A DNA stretch of 64,000 nt from Exiguobacterium sp. Helios (GTDB taxonomy: Bacteria; Bacillota; Bacilli; Exiguobacteriales; Exiguobacteriaceae). Within the stretch, counting starts at the first letter, position 1. Each line of letters begins with the position of its first letter. The notes under the pieces were generated by a model. That model did no database searches. It was not told where the DNA came from and saw only the letters and a program-made list of their open reading frames with translations. The stretch is from positions 1,327,501 through 1,391,500 of the forward strand of contig NZ_CP053557.1 of assembly GCF_014524545.1 (NCBI RefSeq), read 5' to 3'. Shown here one piece after another: positions 1 to 9,036 of the stretch. The position numbers and the translations under genes were made by a program.

Positions 1-48
1 CTGAGGCGGATAATAGTACCCGAATACGTTAAACAAGGGGAAATCATT

Positions 49-438
49 ATGCGTTCAAAATTATTATTGAGTGTGACAATCCTACTGCAGATTGTCCTCA
101 TTTCCTGTTTCGCCATGATCGGGGATGTTGTGAGTACAGGACTGCAGTTGCCGTTACCCGGAAATATCATCGGCTTGATTTTATTGTATCTGGCATTAAA
201 AAGCCGGCTGCTCAAAATCAGCTACGTCGAGCACGGGGGACGGGTCCTGTTGCTCGTCATGCCGCTATTTTTTGTACCGGCCTTATCCGGTATCATGGAT
301 TACACGGTTTTCATGCGTCAATCCGGCCTTCAGGTCCTGATCATCCTGATCATCAGCAGTCTGTTGACATTAACCGGATCCGCTTTTCTCGTCGATCGAT
401 TGGCCCGACGCAAAGAGGGGGTCGATGCCCATGAGTGA
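49..438 (+). CDS. cidA: CidA/LrgA family holin-like membrane protein
   Basis: This 129-residue protein has the usual length and hydrophobicity of CidA/LrgA proteins, with about four membrane segments (roughly residues 8-25, 30-48, 62-85 and 92-113) and a basic tail. CidA-type proteins act in the cytoplasmic membrane with CidB; they influence murein hydrolase activity and, in recent work on relatives, export of overflow metabolites. The ATG follows an AAGGGGAA site with normal spacing. The next gene, cidB, starts inside its end, so the two are translationally coupled. No LysR-type cidR or LytSR gene is visible here. cid versus lrg cannot be separated from sequence alone. Confidence 0.85.
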   Translation: MRSKLLLSVTILLQIVLISCFAMIGDVVSTGLQLPLPGNIIGLILLYLALKSRLLKISYVEHGGRVLLLVMPLFFVPALSGIMDYTVFMRQSGLQVLIILIISSLLTLTGSAFLVDRLARRKEGVDAHE

Positions 439-1111
439 AGGACTATTTTGGCTGGTATTGACGACTTTGCTGTTTGGCGGCGCGTTTTGGTTGTACCGGG
501 CGTTTCCGTTTGTCTGGACGCTGCCGATTTTGACCGTGACGGCGGCCGTGATTGTCATCTTATCGCTCAGCGGTACGACGCACGCTGTATACATGTCAGG
601 CGGACAGTATTTATCACGGATGCTCGGACCGGCCATTACAGCATTTGCGATTCCGTTGTATCAGGTCCGGCATCATGTCCGGAAGTTTTTACCGGAAATC
701 GCACTTGGTGTCGGGATTGGAACCATCATTGCCCTGACATCCGACTTACTGCTTGGTCTGTTATTGCATCTTGGCCGGACGACCAATCTTGCTTTGTTAC
801 CAAAGTCGGTGACATTGCCTGTTGCTTTGGCGATTTCGGAACGATCCGGCGGCACGCTTGCTTTAACCGCGACCTTTGTTCTTGTGACAGGGCTTGTCGG
901 TTCGATTGTCGGTCCGTGCCTGATGACAGGGCTCCGGATCCGTCATTTTGTCGGACGCGGTGTCGGACTGGCATCGATTGCCCATGTCATGGGAGCGACG
1001 AAATCAATGAGTCTCGATCAGCGGGAAGGGGCGGTTGGTTTACTGACGATGATTTTGACGGCAATTCTCGCCAGCGTCCTTGCACCGTGGATCATTCAAA
1101 TTGTATATTAA
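431..1111 (+). CDS. cidB: CidB/LrgB family membrane protein
   Basis: A 226-residue, highly hydrophobic protein of the LrgB/CidB family, the partner of the small holin-like protein encoded just before it. It has about seven predicted membrane spans and the family's typical central SVTLPVALAISE stretch, which is conserved in LrgB proteins. An alternative ATG lies two codons upstream at 425, but the GAGGGGG ribosome site is too close to it and sits about 9 bases from 431. The start overlaps the end of cidA, so the pair is one operon. Its role is inferred from the family: control of murein hydrolase activity or metabolite transport coupled to cell death and lysis. Confidence 0.85.
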   Translation: MSEGLFWLVLTTLLFGGAFWLYRAFPFVWTLPILTVTAAVIVILSLSGTTHAVYMSGGQYLSRMLGPAITAFAIPLYQVRHHVRKFLPEIALGVGIGTIIALTSDLLLGLLLHLGRTTNLALLPKSVTLPVALAISERSGGTLALTATFVLVTGLVGSIVGPCLMTGLRIRHFVGRGVGLASIAHVMGATKSMSLDQREGAVGLLTMILTAILASVLAPWIIQIVY

Positions 1112-1155
1112 AGGAAACTCCTGCCGAGGAAAGATAAAGGTGGTATATCCGGACA

Positions 1156-1731
1156 ATGATTATTTGGGTCAATGGTACATTCGGTGTCGGTAAAACGACG
1201 GCTGCCCGAGGATTACAGCAACGAATCACAGGCTCGTATTTATTTGACCCTGAGTTGACAGGTCAACTGTTACGCCAACAGCTTCCGCAAGAGAACCAGG
1301 CTGATGATTTTCAAGATGAGCCGCTTTGGCGCCGGTTGAATTTGTTAATGCTCGAACAACTGGATCAAGGTTCTGCCGTCATCATCGTACCGATGACGTT
1401 AACAAATAGTACGTATTTTGAAGAAATCATCGGGACGTTAAGAAAAAACGGACACCATGTTCACCATGTAGCATTGATGGCGAGTCCGAAAACCGTCAGA
1501 CGACGGTTGCGAAGCCGGTTTGAACGCGGACAGTCCTGGGGCGGGAAACAAGCCGAGGACCGGTTGCGTGAGCTTTCCCATCCGCTCTTCTCGCATCATC
1601 TCCAGACGGACGGGATGTCGAAACAGCAAATCGTTGATGCCATCGGATTAGTCTGTAATCTCCGGTTATTGCCGCCACGGAGCGTAAGAGACAGGATTGA
1701 AACGGCAGGATTGAGGGAAATAAAGGTGTGA
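1156..1731 (+). CDS. TmrB-like P-loop nucleotide-binding protein
   Basis: A 191-residue protein beginning with a Walker A loop (GTFGVGKTT, residues 7-15). The layout resembles TmrB of B. subtilis, an ATP-binding protein giving tunicamycin resistance, and more widely AAA_33 or shikimate-kinase-like small kinases. A basic segment with RRRLRSRFERGQ (about residues 113-126) fits a lid region. The distance from cidB and the weak AAAGGTGG ribosome site suggest its own expression or the distal end of the cid unit. The stop codon lies inside the 5' arm of the following terminator. The substrate is unknown; resistance to a nucleoside antibiotic is only a family-based guess. Confidence 0.6.
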   Translation: MIIWVNGTFGVGKTTAARGLQQRITGSYLFDPELTGQLLRQQLPQENQADDFQDEPLWRRLNLLMLEQLDQGSAVIIVPMTLTNSTYFEEIIGTLRKNGHHVHHVALMASPKTVRRRLRSRFERGQSWGGKQAEDRLRELSHPLFSHHLQTDGMSKQQIVDAIGLVCNLRLLPPRSVRDRIETAGLREIKV

Positions 1732-1767
1732 TGCGAAACGAAAGTCTCGCATCACACCTTTATTTTT
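1722..1767 (+). terminator. Intrinsic terminator after the TmrB-like gene
   Basis: A perfect 15-bp inverted repeat (arms 1722-1736 and 1747-1761) is followed by a T-rich tract. The stop codon of the upstream gene is inside the left arm, so the last codons are part of the hairpin. Confidence 0.9.
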
Positions 1768-1794
1768 ATAGTTTTAGTAGGAGGCTTTAGCAAT

Positions 1795-3834
1795 ATGAAA
1801 CAATGGATGACTGAAAAACTAGGGAGACAGCTGATGGCGGTATTTTACAGCGTGTTTGCCTGGAGTGTACTCACATCTGTCGCCAGTTATCTTTATATCG
1901 ACAATTCGGCTGGTCAGACGAAGGAACAAGTACTTGCTCAACTGCAACAAACCCAGTGGTTCTGGTTTTTGAACTTATTGATTTTTCTTTTATGCTTATT
2001 ATTCATCGTCCGACCGTTGATTGGCCGGCTGACGATGCAGTTACATGAACTGAATATCAAAAGTCAGCGACTCGCGGAAGGAAAATCAATTTCGCTCGAA
2101 CACGATGTACTGGTGGAGAACGAAGTCGGACAGCTGACGGAATCCTTTTATCGGATGGCCCGTTCAATCTCCTCGCAACACACGGAGCTGTCACGAAAAA
2201 ATCAGTTGATGGAACAGAATCAAGAAGCCCTTAAAAGTAAACAAACGGAACTGGAACAGGCACTCGAAGTCACACGTTCGAACGAACTGCATCTGCAGGA
2301 CCGCAATGAACTGATTGAAACACTTGCTTCGAAGGAAAGTTTGTTTGATTATTCATCGGTCATCAGTACGATTGTCCGTTTGACGAAAACCGAGTTTGGA
2401 GCCCTGTTATTGATTAAAAACAATGTGATCTCATCCGTCGTCCCAAAAGAAATGACGGAAGAACAGCAGGAGAGCCTGAAAACCGAATCGTTACTGCTCA
2501 AACGGGTCATGATTTCGAAAGAACGTGCCAATTCTTCGAAAAAAGTCGCCAATGACAGTTTGATTGGTTTCCCGTATTACATTTATGAAGCCGTCATCCC
2601 CGTCATGGATCAGGCGAAAGATGAACTGATTGCCTGTCTCTATCTGGCACGGTTCGATCAATCCTTTAACATAAAAGAATTGAATGAACTGGAATCGTTT
2701 TCGAAACAGATTGCAATTTCCTTGATGCGGATGTCACTGTATGAACAAATGGAATACGAACGAAAAGAGACAGCCCAACTGCTGAATTCAGTCCGGGAAG
2801 CCATCCTCTATATCAAACATGACGAAAAAACGATTCTTGGAAATCAGGCGTTATTTGATATCTTCGAATCGTTACAGATCGAAGAAGACAACGATTCGAT
2901 GACATTCCTCGAAGTACGGCCGGAGACGATGTTTGAGCAGGTCGATCAAAAAGAGGCATTTGAAGCGTATTTTGAAGAAGTCTTATCGGGTCAGATTCCG
3001 GAAGGGATGTTTTCGTTATCGATTGATCAAGGGGAATACTTCATTCAGGTCTACGCGGAAGAAATCATGCTTAGTGAACAAGCGAAAGGAACGATTCTTG
3101 TGTTCCGGGACGTGACGGCGGAAACGGAAGTTGACCGGATGAAGTCGGAACTTGTCTCGACCGTCTCACATGAACTGCGGACACCGCTCTCTTCCATTTA
3201 CGGGTTCACGGAACTGATGCTGAAACGGAAGTTGGATCCGGAACGGAACAAACGCTACCTGCAGACGATTCATGATGAATCGAAACGATTGACGGATCTT
3301 GTCAGCGATTTCTTAAATGTTCAACGGATGGAGTCCGGGAAACAGTCCTACGATAAAGAAGTGTTTGATCTGATTGATACGGTCCGGGAACAGACACGTT
3401 TTTATCAGGCGTCAACCGAACAACATCGTCTGCAGCTGGATGTCGATGAGAACCATGAGTTTTTGATTCATGCGGATAAAAACAGCATGAAACAACTGCT
3501 CGGTAATTTACTTCATAATGCAATCAAATATTCACCGGACGGCGGCGATGTCGTCATCTCGCTGACGCATCACCACAATCAGATTGAGTTAAGTGTCCGT
3601 GACTTTGGATTAGGGATTCCAAGCAGTGCGATGCCACATCTGTTCAGCAAGTTTTACCGGGTCGACAATTCCGACAGCCGTAAAATCGGCGGAACGGGCT
3701 TAGGTCTCTCGATCTGTAAAGAAATTGTCCGGGCACATGACGGCAATATTGATGTCGAATCCATTTTAGGGGAAGGTACCGTGTTTAAGGTGTTGTTACC
3801 AAGTGTCTCCGATACATTGATTGAAATGAATTAA
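1795..3834 (+). CDS. Orphan sensor histidine kinase (HAMP-GAF-PAS-HisKA-HATPase)
   Basis: A 679-residue membrane sensor kinase. Two transmembrane segments (about residues 15-35 and 55-77) frame a very short extracellular loop. A HAMP-like linker and coiled coil (about 78-190), a GAF-like domain (about 195-330) and a PAS-like domain (about 335-445) follow. The HisKA box reads VSTVSHELRTPLSS with phospho-acceptor His459. The ATP-binding domain shows the N box (LLHNAIKYSPDGG), G1 (DFGLGIP) and G2 (GGTGLGLSI). With so small an outer loop, the signal is probably sensed in the membrane or cytoplasm. No response regulator is adjacent, so it is an orphan kinase. The ATG is preceded by TAGGAGG. It stands alone between two terminators. 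Confidence 0.9.
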   Translation: MKQWMTEKLGRQLMAVFYSVFAWSVLTSVASYLYIDNSAGQTKEQVLAQLQQTQWFWFLNLLIFLLCLLFIVRPLIGRLTMQLHELNIKSQRLAEGKSISLEHDVLVENEVGQLTESFYRMARSISSQHTELSRKNQLMEQNQEALKSKQTELEQALEVTRSNELHLQDRNELIETLASKESLFDYSSVISTIVRLTKTEFGALLLIKNNVISSVVPKEMTEEQQESLKTESLLLKRVMISKERANSSKKVANDSLIGFPYYIYEAVIPVMDQAKDELIACLYLARFDQSFNIKELNELESFSKQIAISLMRMSLYEQMEYERKETAQLLNSVREAILYIKHDEKTILGNQALFDIFESLQIEEDNDSMTFLEVRPETMFEQVDQKEAFEAYFEEVLSGQIPEGMFSLSIDQGEYFIQVYAEEIMLSEQAKGTILVFRDVTAETEVDRMKSELVSTVSHELRTPLSSIYGFTELMLKRKLDPERNKRYLQTIHDESKRLTDLVSDFLNVQRMESGKQSYDKEVFDLIDTVREQTRFYQASTEQHRLQLDVDENHEFLIHADKNSMKQLLGNLLHNAIKYSPDGGDVVISLTHHHNQIELSVRDFGLGIPSSAMPHLFSKFYRVDNSDSRKIGGTGLGLSICKEIVRAHDGNIDVESILGEGTVFKVLLPSVSDTLIEMN

Positions 3835-3841
3835 ATCAAAT

Positions 3842-3890
3842 AGGACAGGAAGTGCGGAAAAGAATCATCCGCGTATCCTGTCCTGTTTTT
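3842..3890 (+). terminator. Intrinsic terminator after the histidine kinase
   Basis: A hairpin with arms AGGACAGGA...TCCTGTCCT, extended by a G/C-rich inner stem, is followed by GTTTTT. Confidence 0.85.
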
Positions 3891-4096
3891 CGTGAACAGT
3901 GAGGTTTCTCATACCGGGAGAGGATAGAAGAAAAGTGGATGAGAGCAAATTCCATGCGATTTTCTGAAAACATTTGGTGACGAAACGGCTGTTTTCCTTG
4001 CAAATCGTTTCAGATATGCAGGGATTGTCGGTCTTGGAAAGCTCTCGCTATAGTGGGGATACAGATAGAAACCACACGATTTAGGGAGAGATGAAG

Positions 4097-5935
4097 ATGG
4101 ACATACAGACGTTATATGAACAAATCGTTCAGGATCCGTCAACGGATGAGATGCAGGAAAATGCGAATGTCGATGGGAAATCGCCGCTCGGAAAGCTGAA
4201 CCGTCTTGCCGGTGTCGCGGCAAAACAGATGATGCAGGACATGTTGTTATCAGCAGAAGCGAAACAGGCACTTGTTGAAAATATCATCTATGTCCACGAT
4301 GCCGACTATTATGTGACCGGGACGACGACCTGTGTTCAACTGCCGCTCGGGCGATTGTTAACGGACGGTTTTACGATGACCCACGGATCGATCCGTCCGG
4401 CACAGGATATCCGGTCGGCCCTGGCACTCGCTGCCATCATCATGCAGGCGAATCAAAATATGCAACACGGCGGACAGTCCTATCCGATGTTTGATTATGA
4501 TCTGGCTCCGTTTGTCGAAAAAACCTTTCAGCGGCAACTGAAGAAAATCCGGGAACTGGTTCCGAAATGGTCAAATCGACGCAAGCGGGCCTATGCGATG
4601 TCTGAAACATATGAGATGACCTATCAAGCATGTGAAGCGTTTATTCATAATACGAATTCGATGCATTCACGCGGTGGCGGCCAAGTGCCGTTCATTTCCA
4701 TCAATTACGGAACAGATACCTCAACGTTCGGCCGGCTGTTGATTCGGGCACTGCTTGAAGCCACTCGGGCAGGACTTGGAAAAGGGGAGACGCCGATTTT
4801 TCCGATCCAGATTTTTAAGGTTAAAACAGGAGTCAATTTTCAGTCGGAGGACCCGAACTATGATTTGTTTCAACTGGCGACGGAAGTGACCGGGAAACGT
4901 CTGTTTCCGAACTTTGCTTTTCTCGATGCGCCGTTTAACCAATCGACTGGTACACCGGACGAAGAAGTGGCCTACATGGGGTGCCGGACACGTGTGCTTG
5001 AGAACCGGCAAGGTCGAGCTTCTGTCGTCGGACGGGGAAATCTGTCATTTACGAGTCTGAATCTTGTACGCCTTGCCTTGATGACGCAGAGTCTCGATCG
5101 GATGTTTGAAGCGGTCTCCGCTTATACGGCAGTGATTTGCGAACAATTACTGGAACGCTATCATTACCAAGCCAACCGGACGGCAGACGAATTTACCTTT
5201 TTATATCGGCATATCTGGCGGGACGGACAGACGCTGGCTGAATCAGACCGGGTCGAACCGGTCTTACGGCAAGGAACGTTATCCGTCGGGTTCATCGGTT
5301 TGGCGGAAGCGTTGATCGTCCTGACGGGGCAACATCACGGGGAGTCGAAACTTGCCCACGAAATCGGTCAAGCCTTGATTCGATTGATGCGGACGGTTGT
5401 CGATCAGTACGGGGAAAAAACCGGACTGAATTTTTCTCTGCTCGCAACACCGGCGGAAGGACTATCCGGAAAATTCACGGCCGCGGATGCCGAGCGATTT
5501 GGTGTAATGGAACGTGTGACCGATAAACCGTATTATACGAACTCATTTCATCTGCCGGTCGATACGACGGTGACCATCCGTGAAAAAATTCGTTTGGAAG
5601 CACCATTTCATGCCTTATGCAACGGTGGACATATCACGTATGTCGAGACGGACGGGGCTCTCGCGGAAAATCCAAAAGCAATCGAAGACATCGTCCGCCT
5701 GATGGCAGAAGCCGGTATCGGATACGGGTCGATCAATCATCCGATTGACCGCTGTCTGACGTGCCGGACGGAGCAGACGATTGAAACCTCCTGTCCGGTG
5801 TGCGGCGGAACAGAGATTGAACGGATTCGCCGGATTACCGGATACCTGGTCGGAACGATGGACCGGTGGAATCCTGCGAAGCGTGCGGAAGAACGGGATC
5901 GGGTGAAACATGCGACTACTCCACATTCTCGCTGA
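4097..5935 (+). CDS. nrdD: Anaerobic ribonucleoside-triphosphate reductase, class III
   Basis: Class III reductase makes dNTPs from NTPs without oxygen, using a glycyl radical. The C-terminus shows the zinc site, two CxxC pairs (CLTC and CPVC), and the radical loop RITGYLVG, placing the radical on about Gly582 of 612. The core carries conserved reductase stretches such as HGGQSYPMFDYDLAP and YMGCRTRV. At 612 residues it is about 100 shorter than the E. coli enzyme, and the N-terminus goes straight into the catalytic domain, so the usual ATP-cone allosteric domain appears absent. The start at 4097 is preferred to 4091 because TAGGGAG is 2 bases from the latter and 8 from the former. A likely promoter (TTGTCG-18-TATAGT) lies upstream. 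nrdG overlaps its end. Confidence 0.93.
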   Translation: MDIQTLYEQIVQDPSTDEMQENANVDGKSPLGKLNRLAGVAAKQMMQDMLLSAEAKQALVENIIYVHDADYYVTGTTTCVQLPLGRLLTDGFTMTHGSIRPAQDIRSALALAAIIMQANQNMQHGGQSYPMFDYDLAPFVEKTFQRQLKKIRELVPKWSNRRKRAYAMSETYEMTYQACEAFIHNTNSMHSRGGGQVPFISINYGTDTSTFGRLLIRALLEATRAGLGKGETPIFPIQIFKVKTGVNFQSEDPNYDLFQLATEVTGKRLFPNFAFLDAPFNQSTGTPDEEVAYMGCRTRVLENRQGRASVVGRGNLSFTSLNLVRLALMTQSLDRMFEAVSAYTAVICEQLLERYHYQANRTADEFTFLYRHIWRDGQTLAESDRVEPVLRQGTLSVGFIGLAEALIVLTGQHHGESKLAHEIGQALIRLMRTVVDQYGEKTGLNFSLLATPAEGLSGKFTAADAERFGVMERVTDKPYYTNSFHLPVDTTVTIREKIRLEAPFHALCNGGHITYVETDGALAENPKAIEDIVRLMAEAGIGYGSINHPIDRCLTCRTEQTIETSCPVCGGTEIERIRRITGYLVGTMDRWNPAKRAEERDRVKHATTPHSR

Positions 5936-6368
5936 TTCCGTCGTCGACGGACCCGGCCTCCGGACGGTAATCTTTTTTGCCGGTTGTCCCCACCAGTGTG
6001 CGGGGTGCCATAATCCGGAGTCTTGGGCGATGGATGGCGGCGCAGACTACACGGTTCGCCAAGTCCTGGAACAGATTGAAGGCATCGGTTCACGCCGGAT
6101 TACGATTTCCGGCGGGGAACCGTTTTTGCAACGTACTGCCCTGGCAGAACTGGTTCACGCGTTAGCCGGCTGCGACATCTATCTGTTTACCGGTTACCGG
6201 ATTGAACAGTTGCTGGAAGATACGCAAGCCCGACAGATTCTGTCACAGATTGATGGTTTAGTTGACGGGCGGTATATCAAAACCCTTCATGATTCTTCCC
6301 TGTCGATTCGTGGCAGTACGAATCAACGTATCTTGACGAGGGAACAGCTTCAGACTTTTCTAGGATAA
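5910..6368 (+). CDS. nrdG: Anaerobic ribonucleotide reductase activating protein (radical SAM)
   Basis: NrdG uses a [4Fe-4S] cluster and S-adenosylmethionine to place the glycyl radical on NrdD. The 152-residue protein has the radical-SAM cysteine motif CPHQCAGC (about residues 26-33) after VDGPGLRTV, and the GGE motif (ISGGEPF), both diagnostic. Length matches the family. It begins inside the last 26 bases of nrdD in another frame, so the two subunits are coupled and made together. The pair is expected to serve growth without oxygen; the aerobic nrd genes are not in this window. Confidence 0.93.
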   Translation: MRLLHILADSVVDGPGLRTVIFFAGCPHQCAGCHNPESWAMDGGADYTVRQVLEQIEGIGSRRITISGGEPFLQRTALAELVHALAGCDIYLFTGYRIEQLLEDTQARQILSQIDGLVDGRYIKTLHDSSLSIRGSTNQRILTREQLQTFLG

Positions 6369-6412
6369 AAAACAGGTCGTTTCTTCTCATGATAGAGAGG
6401 AAACGACCTGTT
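6366..6412. terminator. Hairpin between nrdG and the convergent exporter gene
   Basis: A 13-bp perfect stem (AACAGGTCGTTTC and its complement). The T tract is best on the minus strand, after the exporter gene, but the stem can stop both convergent transcripts. Confidence 0.8.
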
Positions 6413-6418
6413 TGAGGT

Positions 6419-7894
6419 TTAAGCATATTTCTTTTCACGTGCTTCATCAATGTGAACGACGTCTTGCTCGACTTTCCGTTTCTTAATGAAGAACGATAAT
6501 CCTAAAGCCAGTAAGGCGAGCAACGTGGCGATGAAGAACGTATCATTGATGCCTTCGACCATCGATTGTGTGATGATCGTTTGCGGATTCGTCCCGGGCG
6601 TTGCATTTGCCGTCAGTTCTTTGGCATAGTCAGCGGTCCGTGATGTCATGACCGTAACGAGCAGTCCTGAACCGATCGCACCGGATACTTGCGACAACGT
6701 ATTGTTAAGTGCCGTTCCGTGCGGTGTCAAATGTTGCGGGATATGGTTCAATCCGTTTGTCATAACCGGCATCATGACCATTGAGATCCCGAGGAAGCGT
6801 AATGTGTACATGATGACGAGGAACGAATACGCTGTATCCGCCGTCAGACGACTGAAGAAGAAAGTTGTCAGGACGGTCAAAGACAGACCGATCATGGCAA
6901 GGACCCGGGCACCAAAGCGGTCAAACAGACGACCGGTAATTGGTGACATGAATGCCATGACGAGTGCACCCGGCAACATCAAGAGACCGGAATGGAACGG
7001 TGAAATACCGCGAATCGTCTGGACGTAAATCGGCATCAGGATCATGGCGGAGAACATCGACATGTTCAAGACCATTGAAATGCCTTGCGATAGAGCGAAC
7101 ATCGGGTATTTAAAGATTCGGAACTCAAGCATCGGTTCATCGAGCCGGAATTGGCGTATAATGAACGAAGCGAGACTGATCACACCAATGGCGAGAGCAC
7201 CGATGACGGTCCAAGATCCCCAACCGGCAGACCCGGCTGAACTGAAACCGTACAGTAATCCGCCGAAGCCGAAGCTTGATAAGACCAGTGAAAGTTTTTC
7301 AAGACGCAGTGTACTCGTGACGACTTCTTTCTTTAATAAGAAGAATCCGATGACGAGGACCAGCAGGGAAATCGGTGTAACGATATGGAACAGCATCCGC
7401 CATTCGTAATGTTCAAGCACCCAGCCGGACAACGTCGGGCCAATGGCGGGAGCAAACGTGATGACAAGACCGAAGATGCCCATCGCTTGTCCACGTTTCT
7501 CAATCGGGAAGCCGTTTAACAGAACGTTCATGAGAAGCGGCATCATGATGGCGGAACCGGATGCTTGCAACATCCGCGAACCAAGCAGGACCGGAAACAG
7601 ATCGGCTTGACCGGCGACGATTGTGCCGATCGAGAACAATCCCATTGCCGTTAAGAACAATTGGCGTGTCGAAAACTTTTGAACGAGAAAGGCGGACGTC
7701 GGAATCATGATTCCGTTGACGAGCATGTAACCCGTTGTCAGCCATTGAGCGGTGCTTGCTTCAATGTTGAATGATTTCATGATGGATGGTAAAGCGATAT
7801 TTAACAGCGTCGAGTTCAGGACAGCGACGAAGGCGCCGGCCATCAAGACCGCTAAAATTAAATAAAGACGAGATGATTGCTTCGTTGATTGCAT
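6419..7894 (-). CDS. MFS multidrug exporter, DHA2 (EmrB/QacA) family, 14 TM
   Basis: A 491-residue integral membrane protein with 14 predicted spans, the hallmark of the DHA2 proton/drug antiporters (EmrB, QacA, LmrB, Mdr). The motif-C-like stretch GLVITFAPAIGPTLSGW in TM5 and the motif-A-like loop after TM2 (SAFLVQKFSTRQLF) fit an antiporter. A large loop near residues 420-440 precedes the last span. The gene is divergent from a TetR-type regulator, the classic arrangement of a drug pump with its repressor, and a palindrome sits between the two starts. The substrate cannot be read from sequence. Confidence 0.88.
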   Translation of the reverse strand: MQSTKQSSRLYLILAVLMAGAFVAVLNSTLLNIALPSIMKSFNIEASTAQWLTTGYMLVNGIMIPTSAFLVQKFSTRQLFLTAMGLFSIGTIVAGQADLFPVLLGSRMLQASGSAIMMPLLMNVLLNGFPIEKRGQAMGIFGLVITFAPAIGPTLSGWVLEHYEWRMLFHIVTPISLLVLVIGFFLLKKEVVTSTLRLEKLSLVLSSFGFGGLLYGFSSAGSAGWGSWTVIGALAIGVISLASFIIRQFRLDEPMLEFRIFKYPMFALSQGISMVLNMSMFSAMILMPIYVQTIRGISPFHSGLLMLPGALVMAFMSPITGRLFDRFGARVLAMIGLSLTVLTTFFFSRLTADTAYSFLVIMYTLRFLGISMVMMPVMTNGLNHIPQHLTPHGTALNNTLSQVSGAIGSGLLVTVMTSRTADYAKELTANATPGTNPQTIITQSMVEGINDTFFIATLLALLALGLSFFIKKRKVEQDVVHIDEAREKKYA

Positions 7895-7988
7895 TTCGTT
7901 ATGCTCCTTTTGTACAGTAAGTCTAGTTTGTTATACACTGATTCTACAACTTAGCTATCTTACCGTCTCAAGCAAAACATTACAAATT

Positions 7989-8013
7989 ATTTGCTTTATA
8001 CACTAAAGTAAAT
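7989..8013. promoter_or_regulatory. Candidate TetR operator between exporter and regulator
   Basis: A 25-bp interrupted palindrome with arms ATTTGCTTTA and TAAAGTAAAT (one mismatch per arm) lies in the 164-bp divergent gap. A second copy of its inner TTATACACT occurs at 7931-7939. TetR proteins usually bind such sites and repress both divergent promoters. Confidence 0.55.
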
Positions 8014-8058
8014 GAGTGGTTTTTGAAAAACAGATCATTTAAAGAAAAGGATAATGTT

Positions 8059-8967
8059 ATGAACCCGAAAAAGAAACAGCTCCTTGATGCTGCCTACCAA
8101 CTGTTCGTCGAAAAAGGTTACCAGTCGACTTCGATCCAGGACATACTCGATCAAAGTGTCGTCTCCAAAGGAACGTTCTATAATTACTTTTCATCAAAAA
8201 ATGAATTGTTCATTGATGTCTTCAATACGGTTTTCGAAAAGATGCGTAATGCCCGCAAAGAAATTTTAGTCGGCCGTGACGTCTCGGATTATGAAACGTT
8301 TATCCGGCAAGGGAACTGTTACCTCGAATTGATGCAGAAATATAAACTGTATACGTTGTTTGAAGAAGCGATTGCTTCTAATGAAAAAGAATTAAAAGCA
8401 TTCATGGAAAATAACCGGTTGCTTGAAATCGAATGGACGTACCATCGTCTGCGTGATTTATTCGGGGAAGCGAAAACACCGTATCTGCTCGATTTAGCTG
8501 TCATCTATACCGGAATGTTACAGTATGCGATGTACTTCTTCCGGCAATCGGAACCAAACACGCAACCGGAACGGGTCGTCCGGTATGTCTTTAACCGGTT
8601 GACCCATCTCGTCGAAGATGTCAGCCGGACGGAAGAACAATTGATTCCGCCGCGGTTTTTATCGGTCTGGCTCGATCGTCCGCAAGATGAGGTCGTCATC
8701 CGGAAAGATTTATTCGAAAAGACGAATGCCCATATGAAGCGGCTGATCACGCTGTCCGCGATTTCAGACGAATCAAAAGAAGCGCATGATGAAGTGCTCG
8801 ATTTCATTTATGAAGAATTACTGGAACGGAAAAAACCGAAGATCCATCTGTTGAAGCGGGCACTCGAAACGTTGCAGGAAGATCCGATCTTCACCGGTCA
8901 GGAAATCATGGTCCGTTATCAGGACATGGTCGACGAAATCGTCCGGATCCGGACACTGTTACAATAA
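8059..8967 (+). CDS. Long TetR/AcrR family transcriptional regulator
   Basis: The first 60 residues are a typical TetR helix-turn-helix (LFVEKGYQSTSIQDILDQSVVSKGTFYNYFSSKNELFIDV). Normal TetR proteins have about 190-210 residues; this one has 302, so roughly 100 extra residues follow the ligand-binding domain, rich in charged helices (ELLERKKPKIHLLKRALETLQ). I chose ATG 8059 because AAAAGG lies 8 bases before it; an upstream in-frame ATG at 8023 has no ribosome site and would overlap the operator. It is divergent from a DHA2 exporter that it probably represses until a toxic ligand binds. Confidence 0.85.
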   Translation: MNPKKKQLLDAAYQLFVEKGYQSTSIQDILDQSVVSKGTFYNYFSSKNELFIDVFNTVFEKMRNARKEILVGRDVSDYETFIRQGNCYLELMQKYKLYTLFEEAIASNEKELKAFMENNRLLEIEWTYHRLRDLFGEAKTPYLLDLAVIYTGMLQYAMYFFRQSEPNTQPERVVRYVFNRLTHLVEDVSRTEEQLIPPRFLSVWLDRPQDEVVIRKDLFEKTNAHMKRLITLSAISDESKEAHDEVLDFIYEELLERKKPKIHLLKRALETLQEDPIFTGQEIMVRYQDMVDEIVRIRTLLQ

Positions 8968-8971
8968 GGGC

Positions 8972-9000
8972 TTATCGCTTCAGGTGAAACGTCTTATAAT
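8972..9000 (+). promoter_or_regulatory. Possible promoter of the SulP transporter gene
   Basis: A perfect TATAAT at 8995-9000 is preceded at 17 bp by TTATCG, a weak -35. It lies just after the tetR stop and before the SulP ribosome site. Confidence 0.4.
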
Positions 9001-9036
9001 GAAAAAATATGTTCAAACCAAGAAATGAGGAATTAG

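Noticed and set aside
448-1137. A 229-codon frame overlapping cidB in another frame
   Set aside because: Its residues are a Cys/Arg/His-rich frame-shift shadow of cidB; cidB itself has clear family sequence.
5615-6093. Long minus-strand frames opposite nrdD and nrdG
   Set aside because: They are antisense shadows with Arg/Pro/Cys-rich sequence and no ribosome sites.
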